Shown here: in pieces, positions 1 through 12,490 of the stretch
How positions within the stretch are numbered: position 1 is the first letter of the stretch
Layout of the letters: each line of letters opens with the position of its first letter
Assembly (NCBI RefSeq): GCF_003254395.2
Contig: NC_037643.1
Span: 9,692,963-9,756,962, forward strand
Length of the DNA stretch: 64,000 nucleotides
From: Apis mellifera
Lineage: Eukaryota > Arthropoda > Insecta > Hymenoptera > Apidae
Reading direction: 5' to 3'
Program-made: the position numbers and the translations under genes
The notes under the pieces: model-generated
Databases searched by the model: none
The model's input: only the letters and a program-made list of their open reading frames with translations
What the model was told of the DNA's origin: nothing

Positions 1-2620
1 CTGGGAGAGATGTTGAAACCATTTATTTTAGATATATAATTTTAACGTAGAATCGTTGTGTTATGTTATATACGATGTTTCGGGAGAAAGATTTATTTCG
101 TATATTAGAAATTCGATAAATCGGTAGTAGCCACACAGTTTTCTTATCGCTCGCGCGTCTAAATGTCACGAGAATATTTCCTTCCTGCGAAAGCACTCCA
201 CAAGTTTGCTCTCAATAATCTTGTCGTAGTCGGAGCGGTTTCGATCGTTCATCACCGCCACGCCGAGTCTCGCGATCCGGTTCCCTCCAATCGTTTACGG
301 GTTTTCGATCGAACGAATCTCGCTTCGTTTCCATCCATTCGATTTTTATTATTATCCGTTCTCGTCGTCGACCGACGATTATCGCGTGCATCCGCTCGAT
401 AAAACAGGGAAAGAGAGAGAGAGAGAGAGAAAAATCGATAAATATTCATGCCGGAAAACGCAAGGACTCCGATCCTTTACCTGCCTCTCGATACGACACG
501 TGAACCGCTATTCGACGATGATTCACGGGAAGCTATGCCACGCTCGTGTCCGTTATATAAATTTCCTGAACGTTCCGTGCATTCGAAAGAAAACGTGCGA
601 ACCGGGTAAGATTATCCCATTATCTGGAAACCAATGCCTGCCTGCCTCCCCTTATTTATCTCAATCATCGTAATCCTGAATATCACACCTCTTACCTCTC
701 TCACCATTTTGATTCGCGTCGCACACGATTCTCTTAATCGTGAAAAATTTATCAAATTAATCTTAACACGCGAAATCGTACATCGACCTTATATACCGGA
801 TACAATTCCATTCATCCATCGAATTCATTCGAAACGAATAATTTGAAAATTTGGGACTCACTATTTTCCTTCGAATCCAAACGTGCCAATATAAAAGAAT
901 CTCTCCCTTTTTCTAATCACCGTCGTCTCTCATCTAAAAACGGAACGTGACACACGTGACGCGGAAGTCTCCTCGATCTCCTCGATCTCGAAAAAATAAA
1001 AAAATAAAAAAGAAAAATCCTTCGATCCAACAACTTTGTGCCTTTATTATTATCACCGATAACGATACGCGCCCATAACACTGAGCTCTATAATACCACT
1101 CACTGCGTCCGCCGTCCCTCCCGTTGCACTTGGACGGCGATGAAGAAACGAGTAACCTCCCGGCCGGTGCGACCGCAGATCTTTATATCGGTGGATCCTA
1201 CTGGCCCTGCGCCAGTCTGTGTCCCTCCACTCTCTCTCTCTCCCGAGCACGAGAGACAACAGGAGGAGAGGCCCAACGCTTCTCTGCATACACTGGTTCG
1301 AGGTATTCGCCCGTCGCGAATCACCGTCGCGAGAATCAGCGTGATATCTCGCGGCGAAAAAAAAAGGGATACACCACACCGAGCCCGGATCGTGTGCGTC
1401 ACGAGGCTCTCCTACGACTGGCCGCGCCAGACGGATCACGTTGTTCACGCTTGCACGCCTCTTTCACCCTTCCTTTTTTGCGCCCGATACACGCCGTCCC
1501 CCCTCCTCCTCTCGCCCACCTAGCCGGAATCTCTCGGTCCCCCTTCGAGATTCGAAGCTCGAAGGAAAACGCGCTTTCCACCTCCTCTCCGCCGAACGTG
1601 GAGGCTACGAGACACTTTGTGCACGGGCCCCCCCGAATTTGTCATTTGCCATTTCGTCGAGATGGATGGATTCGAGAGACGGTTGTGTTGTCGACGATAT
1701 TTATATATTTCTTTTCTTTTTTTACGTGAAAGGAATATTTAATTACGTGATGTACAAATGATCTGGTAAGTTGAAATTTAATCGTGATTTTGTTCAATTA
1801 TTGTAACTGTAACTTGGGGAGGGGGGGCGTTAATTTTTGAACATTTTTGAAATTTCGCAAGAATTTTTTTTTCATCCGAGTGATATTATCGTGACAAGAT
1901 AAATCGATAATATTTCGTGGAGGAAAAAAAGGAAAAAATCCTCTAAACAGTTTATAAATAATCGACGTCAGAAAGGATTAATCATTCCCGATGCGATATA
2001 AAAATACACGCGTCGAAACAGGATCCTGAACCGAGAATTCTCTCGTTCGTTTGCCGGCCGATATTTCCATAGTCCACGTCCAATTAAATAATTTTTCCGT
2101 AATGCCCACTGATGCAACACACATCCAACACCGATACAACACCGCGTTCCGTTTGTCGTAAACGGAAACGAGCTTGGGAAAAACCTGCTTTTTTTACCGA
2201 TCGATCCCGCGCGGTGACTCCATGAAAGAGGTATTCGCGCCTGGTATTCTCTCTTTCGAGCAGATTTTTCGTTCTCGGCCTCGGAAATAATCCTGTTACG
2301 TTACGAGGCGCCTTGTTCATCTTTACGTAAATTCTTACGTACGTCATTCTCGTTAGGCCGCCGCGTTCCATCGTCCGTGGCGGCGATGGATTCGATCGAG
2401 GCGGCAAAGGAATTCTCTCGAGAGCGGAGAGTAAAATGTTGGTGGAACGTTGGTGTCGAACGAGTTTATTATTGGGTGACCGGCTGGCCAATCGTGTCAC
2501 CCAGGTAACGAGCATGGAACGGATACTGTCGAGCTCGTGGAACAAACGTGCCACTCAGGAATGAATCACCTTGCATGAACGCGAACAGGCCTGTCGCATG
2601 TTAATTGACGTGGCCGCTGA
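1..2620. other. Non-coding, CpG-rich islands
   Basis: No coding exon is recognised. GC- and CpG-rich islands lie at about 130-620, 930-1720 and 2040-2620, with AT-rich sequence between them. Open frames of 60-200 codons occur in several frames on both strands of each island. They are the expected by-product of fewer stop codons in GC-rich DNA, and none of the translations resembles a known family. A (GA)n run sits at about 412-430. The islands could be enhancers or a promoter of a gene outside the window; this is inference. Confidence 0.6.
412..430. repeat. (GA)n microsatellite
   Basis: About nine uninterrupted AG units at the edge of the first CpG-rich island. GA runs can bind GAGA-type factors in insects, but nothing here shows that this one does. 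Confidence 0.9.
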
Positions 2621-4620
2621 TCTCGGTTAATAATTATCCTGTGTTTACACCTTCTTTTTTTTTTTTTTTGGTTTTTTATCCTCACCCGTTTCATCGCCTT
2701 ATTCAATCGAAAATGTTCGATGCATATTGTGAATATCGTCGTGCATCGACGATTAAACGTCGAAGAATCGGAGAAATTGAATTTATTTGATAAAAATGAT
2801 AAATCTTAAGGATTTTATTCTTTTAGTTAATTATTGAGAGAAAGTAAATCGAAATGATTTTTTGAAGGAGGATCTAACATTGTGAGAGCGCATGGAAAGT
2901 GTAAATGATGTCAATGGAAAGATGATGTGTAATGATCATTTTTATACATCATAATTGAGTAATTGAAACTGCCGTCAATCCCTGATTGACGGGCTCTCGC
3001 GGAAGTTCGTCAATCGAATATACGCGACGGACGTGATGGTGAAAATGTCGAAAGAACCTTCCAAAAAATTAATCCTCCGTTTACTCCTTTCTTACTGGTA
3101 AAAAAAGAAAGAAGAAGAAGACGAAGGAAGAAAGAAATTGTTGAAATTAACTTCACTAATCGAAAACAAATTAAAATTGCCGCCAATTTAAATATTTCCT
3201 TCGAGCAACGCGTTGATCAATTTGCCCAGTCAATCTTGTTTATTCCCGCAACTTATGCAATTGGAAGATAAATTATTTCGCAATCGTTGATTAGAGGCAA
3301 ACAACACTCTTTTCTTCTCAAAATTTTCTCCTCTGGTACTTTCGCGCGGCGGGACAAACGTTTTTTTTTCAGGCACGCGCGTGCAAATCGCGGCGCAAAA
3401 ATGTTTCGCGACGCTGGTCACGTGCAATAAACACGAACGTGCGCGGAAGTTTGGCCCACTTGTCGACTGTGCGAAATTTCCATCGACATTTGAGTTGATA
3501 AGCATCATTGATATCACGAGCGCGATTCGTGTTACTCTCCGCGAGGTCGGTTACTTTTTTTATATTTTGGGTCAGTTTCTGGATCGGGATTCGCGAAATT
3601 ACGTGTTTTTAATACTTTATGCGCCAAATCTTTTGAGTTTTTTTTAAAAAATGAAGGAGAGGAAAAAAAGAAAGAGGAGAAAGTGTGGTAATTTTTCACC
3701 CGACTTTCTTAAATCTGTTAAGAAGAAAGTTTTTATTTTTTTTAAATTGAATTATTGTTGAAGGATCGTTTAATACTATTCCTAGTTTATAGAATGTCAG
3801 GGAATTATGTATAAAATTATCAAAAAAAAGAATCTTGTATCTGCTATTTTGTAATTGAAATTTATCGTAATGAGACCGCGAACTCTTGTATAATATATTT
3901 ATTCCGTATAAATATTCAACTTTATTTTCATCCATTTATTCATGTTTTGTCCATTTATTATACGTGACACTTTGTTCTAAAATACAGATAAAAAAAGGAG
4001 GTATAAAAAAACTTATCAGAAGAAAAATATCAGACTTGAACTTGAAGATCAAATCTGTCGCATAAAACGTGATCTTTGATTATGTTACAACTCGCTTACC
4101 TATTCCGTTCGTCTTACGTTTGTACAAAAGATTAAGAACATAAAATTATTATTCCTTCTCCTCACCTTTGCCTGTAAAAAATAATTTTAATTCGTACATA
4201 TACACATATATATACGCTCTTCTTTTTAACAAACATAAAAATTCCCAATACACGAGATATAATAATTTATTGTATATCTTCGATCCGACGAAATTTATTA
4301 ATCCCAACAACGACAATCCCTTCCTTTATGCTATTTTAAAAAGAAAAAGAAAAAGAAAAAAAGAACATCGCGAGCAAAAACAAAGGAAAAAAACTCATTC
4401 CCGATGCCACGATGACCAAAACTGCATCCCAATCAAACAGAGCCTACGCTCCTCATGCATTAACATTTTTCTACTCACCTGAGAAAACCCCGAAAACACG
4501 CATTCCACGCCGCCTTATTTAGCATATCCCCCGTGCATCGTCCCCAAATAAGATCGAAAACCGGTCGAATTTCTGCCAAAAACCCTCCTCCCCCTCCGCC
4601 CTTCTAATCTCTCTCTCTCG
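2621..4620. other. AT-rich non-coding stretch with palindromes
   Basis: No gene is recognised. The stretch holds a 9-bp inverted repeat at 2972-2992 and a perfect 12-bp palindrome GCACGCGCGTGC at 3373-3384 inside a small CpG-rich patch at about 3340-3560. The remainder is AT-rich with poly-A/T runs. Confidence 0.6.
2972..2992. repeat. 9-bp inverted repeat, GATTGACGG arms
   Basis: CCGTCAATC at 2972-2980 and GATTGACGG at 2984-2992 are perfect reverse complements separated by three bases. A further CGTCAATCG lies at about 3008-3016. The TGATTGACGG core is one base from the TGATTGACAG site bound by PBX/Extradenticle with MEIS/Homothorax. Reading it as a transcription-factor dyad is inference. 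Confidence 0.75.
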
Positions 4621-4981
4621 TCGTTAATCCTTCATCCAAACCGATCTCGTAACCATATTTGGTCGGATACGATGACCCACACCGCGATCTCTCTCTCCGT
4701 TTCTGCTCCTGTTCTGTCTACCTTCTTGATGAACACTATGCACTTCTGGGACGACGATCACGGTATTCTTAGCCGTCTGACGACACCTTCGGCTCGGGAT
4801 TAGTGACGAACAATCGCGTGACGCACATCCTGACACGGAACGACGGATAAACGGTTTGTCGGGGGAACTGTCAGGAGATATTTTTAAGCCTCTCGATCGC
4901 TTCATTCACGTTTTTCCCAAGAACGTTGAATTGAATCATCGTAACGAACGCGAAACTCAAACCACGTCCCGTGAGAAAAAA

Positions 4982-5006
4982 AAGAAGAAGAAGAAGAAGA
5001 AGAAGA
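4982..5006. repeat. (GAA)n microsatellite
   Basis: About eight tandem AAG units following a poly-A run. It forms an inverted pair with the TTC run at 5262-5283. Confidence 0.9.
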
Positions 5007-5261
5007 ATACGTTCGATCGCCGGCCGCATGAGGATGCGTGTTTATTTCGAATCGGCGCGGCGTGTCTTCTAGCGTGCGTGAGTCATCGGAAGAGATTCCC
5101 GGCCGCTATCAAGATCGTCGATGGCCGCGACCCTCGCGGCCACACCGATTTTCTGGCGCCAAGTCGAAATATTTCTGACCACTTTTTTTCTTCCTTTTGC
5201 ACGATCGAGGATAGCCACGGAGCCAAGAAGGGATCGTGTTGTGTTTCTTCGAGGAATTTTT

Positions 5262-5283
5262 TTCTTCTTCTTCTTCTTCTTCT
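5262..5283. repeat. (TTC)n microsatellite
   Basis: About seven tandem TTC units, the complement of the GAA run 255 bp to the left. Confidence 0.9.
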
Positions 5284-5300
5284 TTTTTCTTAGCGATTAG

Positions 5301-8300
5301 GTAAGAGAGAAAGTTGTTGTTAAATCGAAGTGTCGAGGAAGTTCAAGGGTTTATAAGGGTTTAAGGTCAATTTGTTTTTGGATTGAAACGTGATTGGAGA
5401 GAAGGGAAGAGGATTTTAGATGATGTATATTTTTTTTTTAATAAGATGATAAGCAATACGGGAAACAGGAAACATGTTTATCAATTTGTCACTTGGCAAC
5501 GTTACGTTATATAGTCGTATCTGTTATAATCAATTTTCCAGAAATTCTATATTTATAAATAGTTATTAAGATCCGTATCGAAACCTCTAATTACGTCTAA
5601 TTATCGAAGTGTGGCTCAAATTTCACGCGTTCGAGCGAGGAAAGAACAATTTTACGAATAATTGCGTTTCTTCCTGATTTCCTTCTCCCGTCGGAGAATA
5701 ATGCTAAGGGAAACTCGAGAAATTTTCTTCGTTCTAATTCCGTGAGAAACACCACGAAATCGATCCCCTCGTTAAAACGTGGCCCCTCGATTTGTCATCA
5801 GATAAATAGCCGCCTAATCGCGATTCGGAAGAAAAATGCTCGACAATGAAACGACCAACTCTTATTAATTAAACTCATCCGATATTCTCCTTGTTTGGAG
5901 TTTTTCCTTTTTTTCTTCTTCTTCTTTTTTTTTCGTTTTTCCCCACGACACGTGTCTATTGTCGTCGGGCTGTCTCTGGCAGAGCGCGAGCGTATTTTCC
6001 CGCAATTTCGCACAAGAATCGAGAATGCAGTTTCTCACGGTTGTCCCTTATCGTTATGAATCTTGAGAACCGGGGCACAGGTTGGTTAATTTCAAGATCA
6101 CGGCGAAAAGGTTGTTCGCCGATTGTGGCGCGATGTCATGGTCTTTTTGATATGCCGACTTTTAACGGTGGAAAGCGAAGACAAGGACTTTAATTAATCG
6201 TTAATTGGAATAATTGAATTGGACAAGTATCGTCATAGCAGTTTGTCGGTCAATTGATTGAAAATTCTATCTAATTTCATTCTATATAGATATATATATT
6301 TTATTTAAATTATTAGAATTTTATCATTGATGCTTATTGAATTTTAAATCCAAATGCGGTCATGAAAAATCATAAATCATGAATGAAATGTAATTTCATA
6401 AAAACTTGAGGGGAAATTAAAATGATTTTAAATTGAAGAAAGCAAATTAAATATTATTAGATATTTATAATCTATCGTGATCACGTGTGAGATCCTGTAT
6501 CCTCTATCTTTCAAATTTAGGACGTTGAATTCGTATATATTCGTCCCTTTCCTTTTCTTTATTTTCTTTTTTTTTTTTTTTTTTGTTTTATGAAACGTTT
6601 GTACCGGTACAATCGTCCAACGTGAACCTGACCGGAATAAGGATGAACAGTTGCATTCTTTTTCTCGGAATTCCCCTCGTCTGTTCCGGTGATTTTAACG
6701 ATGGGATAGAAACGATTCTGAGATTCTCGTACGTACGGTTTTCTCATTCAATGAGCATTGTATACGAATATACAATAGTGTATAAAATCATCTATTAAAT
6801 CTTTTTTTTTTTCTTCTTGTTTTTTCCATCGATGAGAAAGAAATTCAAGTATTAATAATAAGTTTCGGCCTTGATTATTTTATTTTATTCTATTTCTCTC
6901 TCTCTCTCTCTCTTTTTAATTTCAATTGGACGAGTGAAAAATTGGTTATCAATGTAAACTGATCGATGCAATTTAATGGATAGCGAAAAGGATTCTTAGA
7001 AGGAAAGAAAATCTTACAGTAGTTGTTGTAGGATGTAGGTCTCTGATGATGATTGCCGGTAGTTGAATGCTAAGTACAAAATTCATGGTTCGTTAGTCTG
7101 CAATTAGAACCAATCCATTTAACGTGGCTGTAATTGAGTCAACGACAATGGAACAGCATGAAAGATCTTGATACGAGCGCAATTTGCTGATTGCATGCAG
7201 TTGAGGACACTGTTTCCTTTATAATAAATCCTTCCGCCTAATAATTCTTCTTCTCCTTTTTTTCCCTTTTAACATCTTTATTGATATTTTCTCCCAGACT
7301 TGTACAAATTTTATATAGAAAGTTTGTTGAATATTATTAATGGAGTATCGATGGAGGGCATAAAATTTTTTATGCTCCAGAAAAATGAGTTTTATTAACT
7401 TATGACAAATCTTCAACGAAGAAGAAAACGAAGAACACGATGAAATATTGTGAAACTAGGATTTAAAAAATATGAGTTTGATAACGAAATGAGAAGCAAA
7501 CAAGAATTCGTAGAATAAACAAGAATTAACGAAAACGGTTTTATAACGTTCCACGTGTTAATGCAAATTCGAGGATTTTTTAAAATGAAAGATTGAATTG
7601 AACGTCGTATAATATTTTTAAACTATTCTAACTTTTGCTCTCGAGGCTTGAATATTGCTAATTTCTTTTCGCTTCGACGTAACGAAGCAAGGACATCTGC
7701 TCAATGAATCGATATATAGCACAGTGCTTACAAGGCGTGCATTGACGAAGGATGCAAATTGCAAATTAACTTATCGCATATCTTCGATGTATAACAAAGT
7801 TTACAATGCGATTTGATTATTGATTAATTGTTTCGTATTTATCAACACGCGTATATCGCGTGATACAATGTTAAGATATCGACAAAATTTCGTAAAAATT
7901 GTATAAAATTTTAATTTACATTCATTGCATGTGAATTGTTGTATGATATTTTCATAGGAATTTATGTAAAGTATTTCGATATATAAATAGATTTTGTGAA
8001 AGCTACGTGTTAATATTTAGAATAACGGTAAATTTCATACTTAATATGATAAAATGGCTCGTAAAATGGTTGATTTTTAATTTACTTTTTTTAAAAAAAG
8101 TTTCTTGACATCCTCAATTTTATATTTCTTACGAATATTATAAGTTGATATATTTTAATAGATAAACGTCTTAATATGTTGTGTACATTAAATAGAAAAG
8201 AAATTAGAACGAAATTATCTTCTCGCGTGTCTAATCTTATCAGCCAAAGTTTACAAATTACTCTTTAACGATTTCATTTCAGATTTACTTGGTTTCTCAA

Positions 8301-8370
8301 CAACCATAAATCTGATTGTAACTATCTCTTCTAATTAAAAATATATTTTCAAGTACAAATATATATATAT
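5301..8370. other. AT-rich non-coding stretch
   Basis: No gene is recognised. It contains poly-T and (TC)n runs, including (TC)n at 6894-6914. A less AT-rich patch at about 7020-7210 has several homeodomain-like TAAT cores. Nothing else stands out. Confidence 0.55.
6894..6914. repeat. (TC)n microsatellite
   Basis: About ten TC units in AT-rich sequence. Confidence 0.9.
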
Positions 8371-8751
8371 ATATTCCAATAATTGAATCAACTTTCCAAC
8401 ATTAAAAATTATTCATCTCTGGCGCATCATCTACGCAATTCTCTGTATACGATTAATAAGATTCATTGTTCCAATCAACTGGAGACGCATAACAAGAAAA
8501 TAAACACGTGTTCATTCGTCTTCCCGGTATCTTCGTTGTACCAGAACAAATCTCGCGGAGTTCATTTGCTTAATAAAAGGACAGCATCTCGCGATTCGAT
8601 CGACATCGCAGGCGGAACTTTTCCCTTTCGCTCGTGGAATTAGAAATTCGACTTAAACGCGGCCGCTCGTTACGAATTCTCTCGGCGCTTTGTCTGCATT
8701 TTCTCTTCTTCTTTTCTTTTTCCTTTTCACGTGCAATGACCTTCCACGGAA

Positions 8752-8782
<31 letters not shown>

Positions 8783-9010
8783 AGCAAGCAGCGAAAGTGT
8801 CATTGTTCGTCGCGAAATATTAGCGCCAACATCCGTCACTTTCGCCGCCATTCCGTGCCCCAGGATTCGACGCGTGACCCTTTTCTTCCCGTGTTTTTCA
8901 TGCCCGTTCACGCTTCATTTTCACGCTTCAATCGTCCCATTGTCTTTGCGCGAGAGTTGACATGGCTGAACGTGGGGACCGTCGACAATAAGAAGAAATA
9001 GAAAGATTGG
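8371..9010. other. CpG-rich island with GAA repeat
   Basis: No gene is recognised. Open frames on both strands run through a (GAA)n tract at about 8753-8783 and give low-complexity translations, so they are not treated as genes. Confidence 0.55.
8753..8783. repeat. (GAA)n microsatellite
   Basis: About ten tandem AAG units, the longest GAA run in the window. Confidence 0.9.
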
Positions 9011-10530
9011 ATTCTTAAAAGGCGAATAGTGTTGTAATGTCCACTTCCTGGACTCTCTTATTCAGAATTCAGTTATTATTTATGAAAGACGGTTTTTAAC
9101 TATTCAATTAACAGTGTTTTCATATAAGACGTGTTGAATACGAGGAAATAAAATATTGTTATTTCCATTCCTTTTCCATTGATCGAGGAATGGATCGTTC
9201 GATATAAATTCGTATATGGAGAATCTTTATTCGAACTCCACTTATTTAGGTTCGATAATAAATAAAAAGGAAACGATGCATTCGTAAAATTTTCTTTAAC
9301 GTTCGAGTAATTATTAGCCTCGAATCTAAATTTTCTAATAAGTTCAAACTTCAAAGTATAGGAAAGTTACTTTTTCTCTGATTATTCGATTTATCGCTTC
9401 TTGTCATTTCTTCTTCTCTTCGATATAATTTCGTTACTAGAAAAATTCTAGATGGTAAATCTAACAAGACCACCAGTCTTTTCTTCTCGATCAATTTCTT
9501 GTTAACTATTCCAACCTATGGCGAAATGATACGCATAAATTCTCTGTATTATCATTACCACTTTACCAATCCACGTTCAACAAAAGTCTCTTTTCATTCT
9601 CCATCTTTACGATTCCTAAAATTATTTCCAATATCCGGAGCTAATTATCGATCATATTCGATATCGAAATCGTTTCTATCCTATATAAAGGAAAATCGTT
9701 GTGCTCTGCCCTGGCAAAAATAAAAATCCAATTTACAGAAATACTTTTCAATACGAGAAACACGATATATCGGATGCGTATCGTCATAACTTCGAAGTAA
9801 AGTGGAAACGTTGAACGTTGATTAACGTATCCTTAATTGTTCGATCGATTACACGATGAGATATCCGTATTTAACGCGTATTTCCCATTCGTGGAATTTA
9901 CCTATTCGTGTCCAGATGTATCTGTAACCTTCTCGTGTTGAAATCTCCATGAATTTGTCCATACATTGTTGGGAAAAAGAATGATATGAAGAAACGAAAG
10001 AGTGTAAGATAATTAAGATTCCTTTCGATCCAATCGAATAATAATTATATAAAGCACAACTTATAATGCAGCATATCCTCAACTTTACTTTTCCAACAAT
10101 TTATTTATTTTCCTAGAATCAATCTCCTTCCTTTTTTGCAAAACAATATTTGCATAAGTTGTTAATTTCATAGATTCTACGAAATTATACATCATTATCC
10201 GTATAATTCCACTATTCACATATATGTAATACATCGTTATCACTGAAAAAGGGGGAAAAATTAGAAATACTTCCTTACTTTCTTTGAAATTACTTCACAC
10301 GAAAGTCACCCATAAAGAAGAAATTATTTCAGTTTTAAAAGAATACACGCGCATACTCGTAACCACACACACACACACATCATTTTCACAAAACATTTTC
10401 TTTCCTCATTTGCAACGCTTTCACGGACAGTAGCACGTAGAATAAGATCTCGTATTCTCACAATTTGACGAGCTTCTCGATCGAGAGATTACTTATTTAA
10501 TCGAAGAAACAGTCGCATCTTCCTTTTTCT
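9011..10530. other. AT-rich non-coding stretch
   Basis: No gene is recognised. A 15-bp palindrome CTAGAAAAATTCTAG lies at 9437-9451 and a (CA)n run at about 10363-10379. Confidence 0.55.
10363..10379. repeat. (CA)n microsatellite
   Basis: About eight CA units. Confidence 0.85.
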
Positions 10531-10880
10531 CGGATATTTTACTTATCTGTTCACCAAGCGCGTTATTTCATGTCGACGAAAGAAGAAGAAGAAGCGAGTA
10601 TCGACTCGTTTACGCAAGGATGTCCGAGTTTTCGTTTCCAAAATGAAAATGATCCGTAGGTGTGTTTTGCATTCACCTCTTGATTATAATGCGCGTCGAG
10701 CCACCACGGGCAATGAGCATTAATATTCTACCGCGGTTTCGTCATTCAATTTCTCGTATTCGCGTTCCTTTGTAGCGAAAATGCCTAGGGAACTGTTACG
10801 TGGCGGTAATTCATGGCGCGAGCCATGAATACTGCGATTATATCGGCCAGAACGATTCGCTCGGTTCATGTATTCTCCAT
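10531..10880. promoter_or_regulatory. Candidate regulatory island with hairpin
   Basis: This is a compact CpG-richer block in AT-rich surroundings with no open frame that looks coding. It carries several TAAT cores and, at 10809-10830, a perfect inverted repeat with a GCGA loop. The block has the look of a non-coding element under constraint, but there is no direct evidence of function. Confidence 0.3.
10809..10830. repeat. 9-bp palindrome with GNRA-type loop
   Basis: ATTCATGGC at 10809-10817 and GCCATGAAT at 10822-10830 are perfect reverse complements around the tetraloop GCGA. As RNA this would be a stable GNRA hairpin. As DNA it places two GCCAT cores, the centre of the Pho/YY1 site, in opposite orientation. 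Confidence 0.85.
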
Positions 10881-11394
10881 TCTCGAATTTTTTCCCTTTT
10901 TTTTATAAAATTAAATTCTATCATGATCGCGATTTTTCTGCGATTTGATAAATATAATGTAGGATAATTCTCAAGATTATTGGGAATGAATTGTTTGGGA
11001 ACGAAGGATGATCATATTCAAAGAGGAATTTTTTTTAAAAAAAGATGGAAAATGATTAATTGTACTCAATCGTATTTTTAATTGAATAACGAACAGATGG
11101 AGGAATATATTAAGAGATATATTTTAATATCTTTTGATATATTTATTAATTTTTTGAACTAGAATTATATGTAATTGAAACATATCAAGATATTTTATTT
11201 TAACATTTTTACAATTTCGGGAACGGGTATAAATAATTCACCTCGATAAGTAATGGTAGTCTGATTAAAATCTGATTTCAAAAACAGTTTGCTTGTAAAA
11301 ATATGGTATAAAATAAAGTATTCAGAAGTATTAATGGAAATTCAGGAAAGGAAAATATAAAACGTAGATTATTACATATTTTATTTCCATATAT

Positions 11395-11412
11395 GTATAT
11401 ATATATATATAT
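11395..11412. repeat. (AT)n microsatellite
   Basis: About nine AT units, flanked on both sides by TCCATAT/ATATGGA words that make the segment partly self-complementary. Confidence 0.85.
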
Positions 11413-11620
11413 GGACATAGTTTCCATATAAATGGAAATAGTTTCCATTTATTTATTTATTTATTTTTCTTTTTAAATAGAATTAAATTTATCGCTACCT
11501 CGGCTATTACACAATTACCGCATAACGATTTACCTCAAAACGATTTATCAAAATATTGCTAATGAATCTTATAAGTATGCGGAACGAATTCATTTTTATA
11601 GTAAATGAAATATAGGGTGC

Positions 11621-11644
11621 AAATCGTTTGAAAACAAACGATTT
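11621..11644. repeat. 10-bp hairpin with AAAA loop
   Basis: AAATCGTTTG at 11621-11630 and CAAACGATTT at 11635-11644 are perfect reverse complements around AAAA. A third copy of the CAAACGATT arm follows at 11647-11655, so two alternative pairings are possible. Confidence 0.85.
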
Positions 11645-12040
11645 TGCAAACGATTATTCTTTATGGTATATTTCAACAATATCATTTTTCTCGCTTCTTC
11701 GACTCGTAAACAAAATTAAAAAACGCTGTTTTTTTTAGTTTATAATCAGCTTCAATTTATTACACATATTTTCTGACTTTACCTCTCTTCCGCACATCAC
11801 AACTGACTCGAACCATTATTATAACCAACAAAAAACATCTCTCCTCCCATCTTCTTTTATATTGCTCAAAAATAACGATAGAATCGTGAAACAAGCAAAA
11901 AGGGCGTCAAAAAAAAGCAAGCAACGAAATACTTTGAGGAAAAAAGAAGAAGAAGAGTAGGAGCATCAGTCCAAAAAGCATTCATCCCGCTGATAGAATT
12001 TCAAAAAGAAGAAGAAAAAAGAAGGGAAAAAAGAAGGATG

Positions 12041-12490
12041 CACTTTCTGGTTAAGGATCACGACCTTGCCGTCACGAATCCGGGATTCGATCACGCTCGC
12101 TTTGCCCGGTCGAAACTGGCCTTTTCTTTTCGTGCGTCGATCACGAGCCCCGCCATGGGAAGTTAACATTCCGGTGGCGTCGATCCCGACTTTTAAGGCC
12201 TTTCCAGCTGATATAGACCGGAGAGATACCGGTGTTCTGAGATACCCTTTCTTATTTCTTCTCTATGAAGCCACGCCTTGCCCCGTGGTGTACCATTCGC
12301 GCACACCCTTCACCACATATAGAACGCCGTTAGGAAACGCAAGGAGAGGCTATGTAAGGTGTATCTCGATCGATGATATGGTTATCGGGAACCAGGGAAC
12401 GAAATCGATTGTGATTGTGCACACTGAGTGCAAGTTGAAGATGGAAGATTTGAGAAATGGGTTGGAATTGATTTGCATGTTTGTATAAAT
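12041..12490. other. CpG-rich island
   Basis: A 140-codon open frame on + crosses this island, but its translation matches no family I know and there is no splice or neighbour support. It is treated as non-coding. Confidence 0.5.

Larger units (their letters stand above)
4621..5300. other. CpG-rich island flanked by GAA and TTC repeats
   Basis: No gene is recognised. A (GAA)n run at about 4982-5006 and a (TTC)n run at 5262-5283 bracket CpG-rich sequence. Because they are reverse complements, the two runs form an inverted pair about 255 bp apart. The open frame across this island is made largely of the low-complexity runs and is not credible as protein. Confidence 0.6.
10881..12040. other. 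AT-rich non-coding stretch
   Basis: No gene is recognised. It includes an (AT)n run at about 11395-11412, repeated TTTCCATAT-type words near 11385-11450, and a perfect 10-bp hairpin at 11621-11644. Confidence 0.55.

Noticed and set aside
1038..1761. Frames of 100-201 codons on both strands
   Set aside because: Open simultaneously in several frames in GC-rich sequence; translations are low-complexity and unrecognised.
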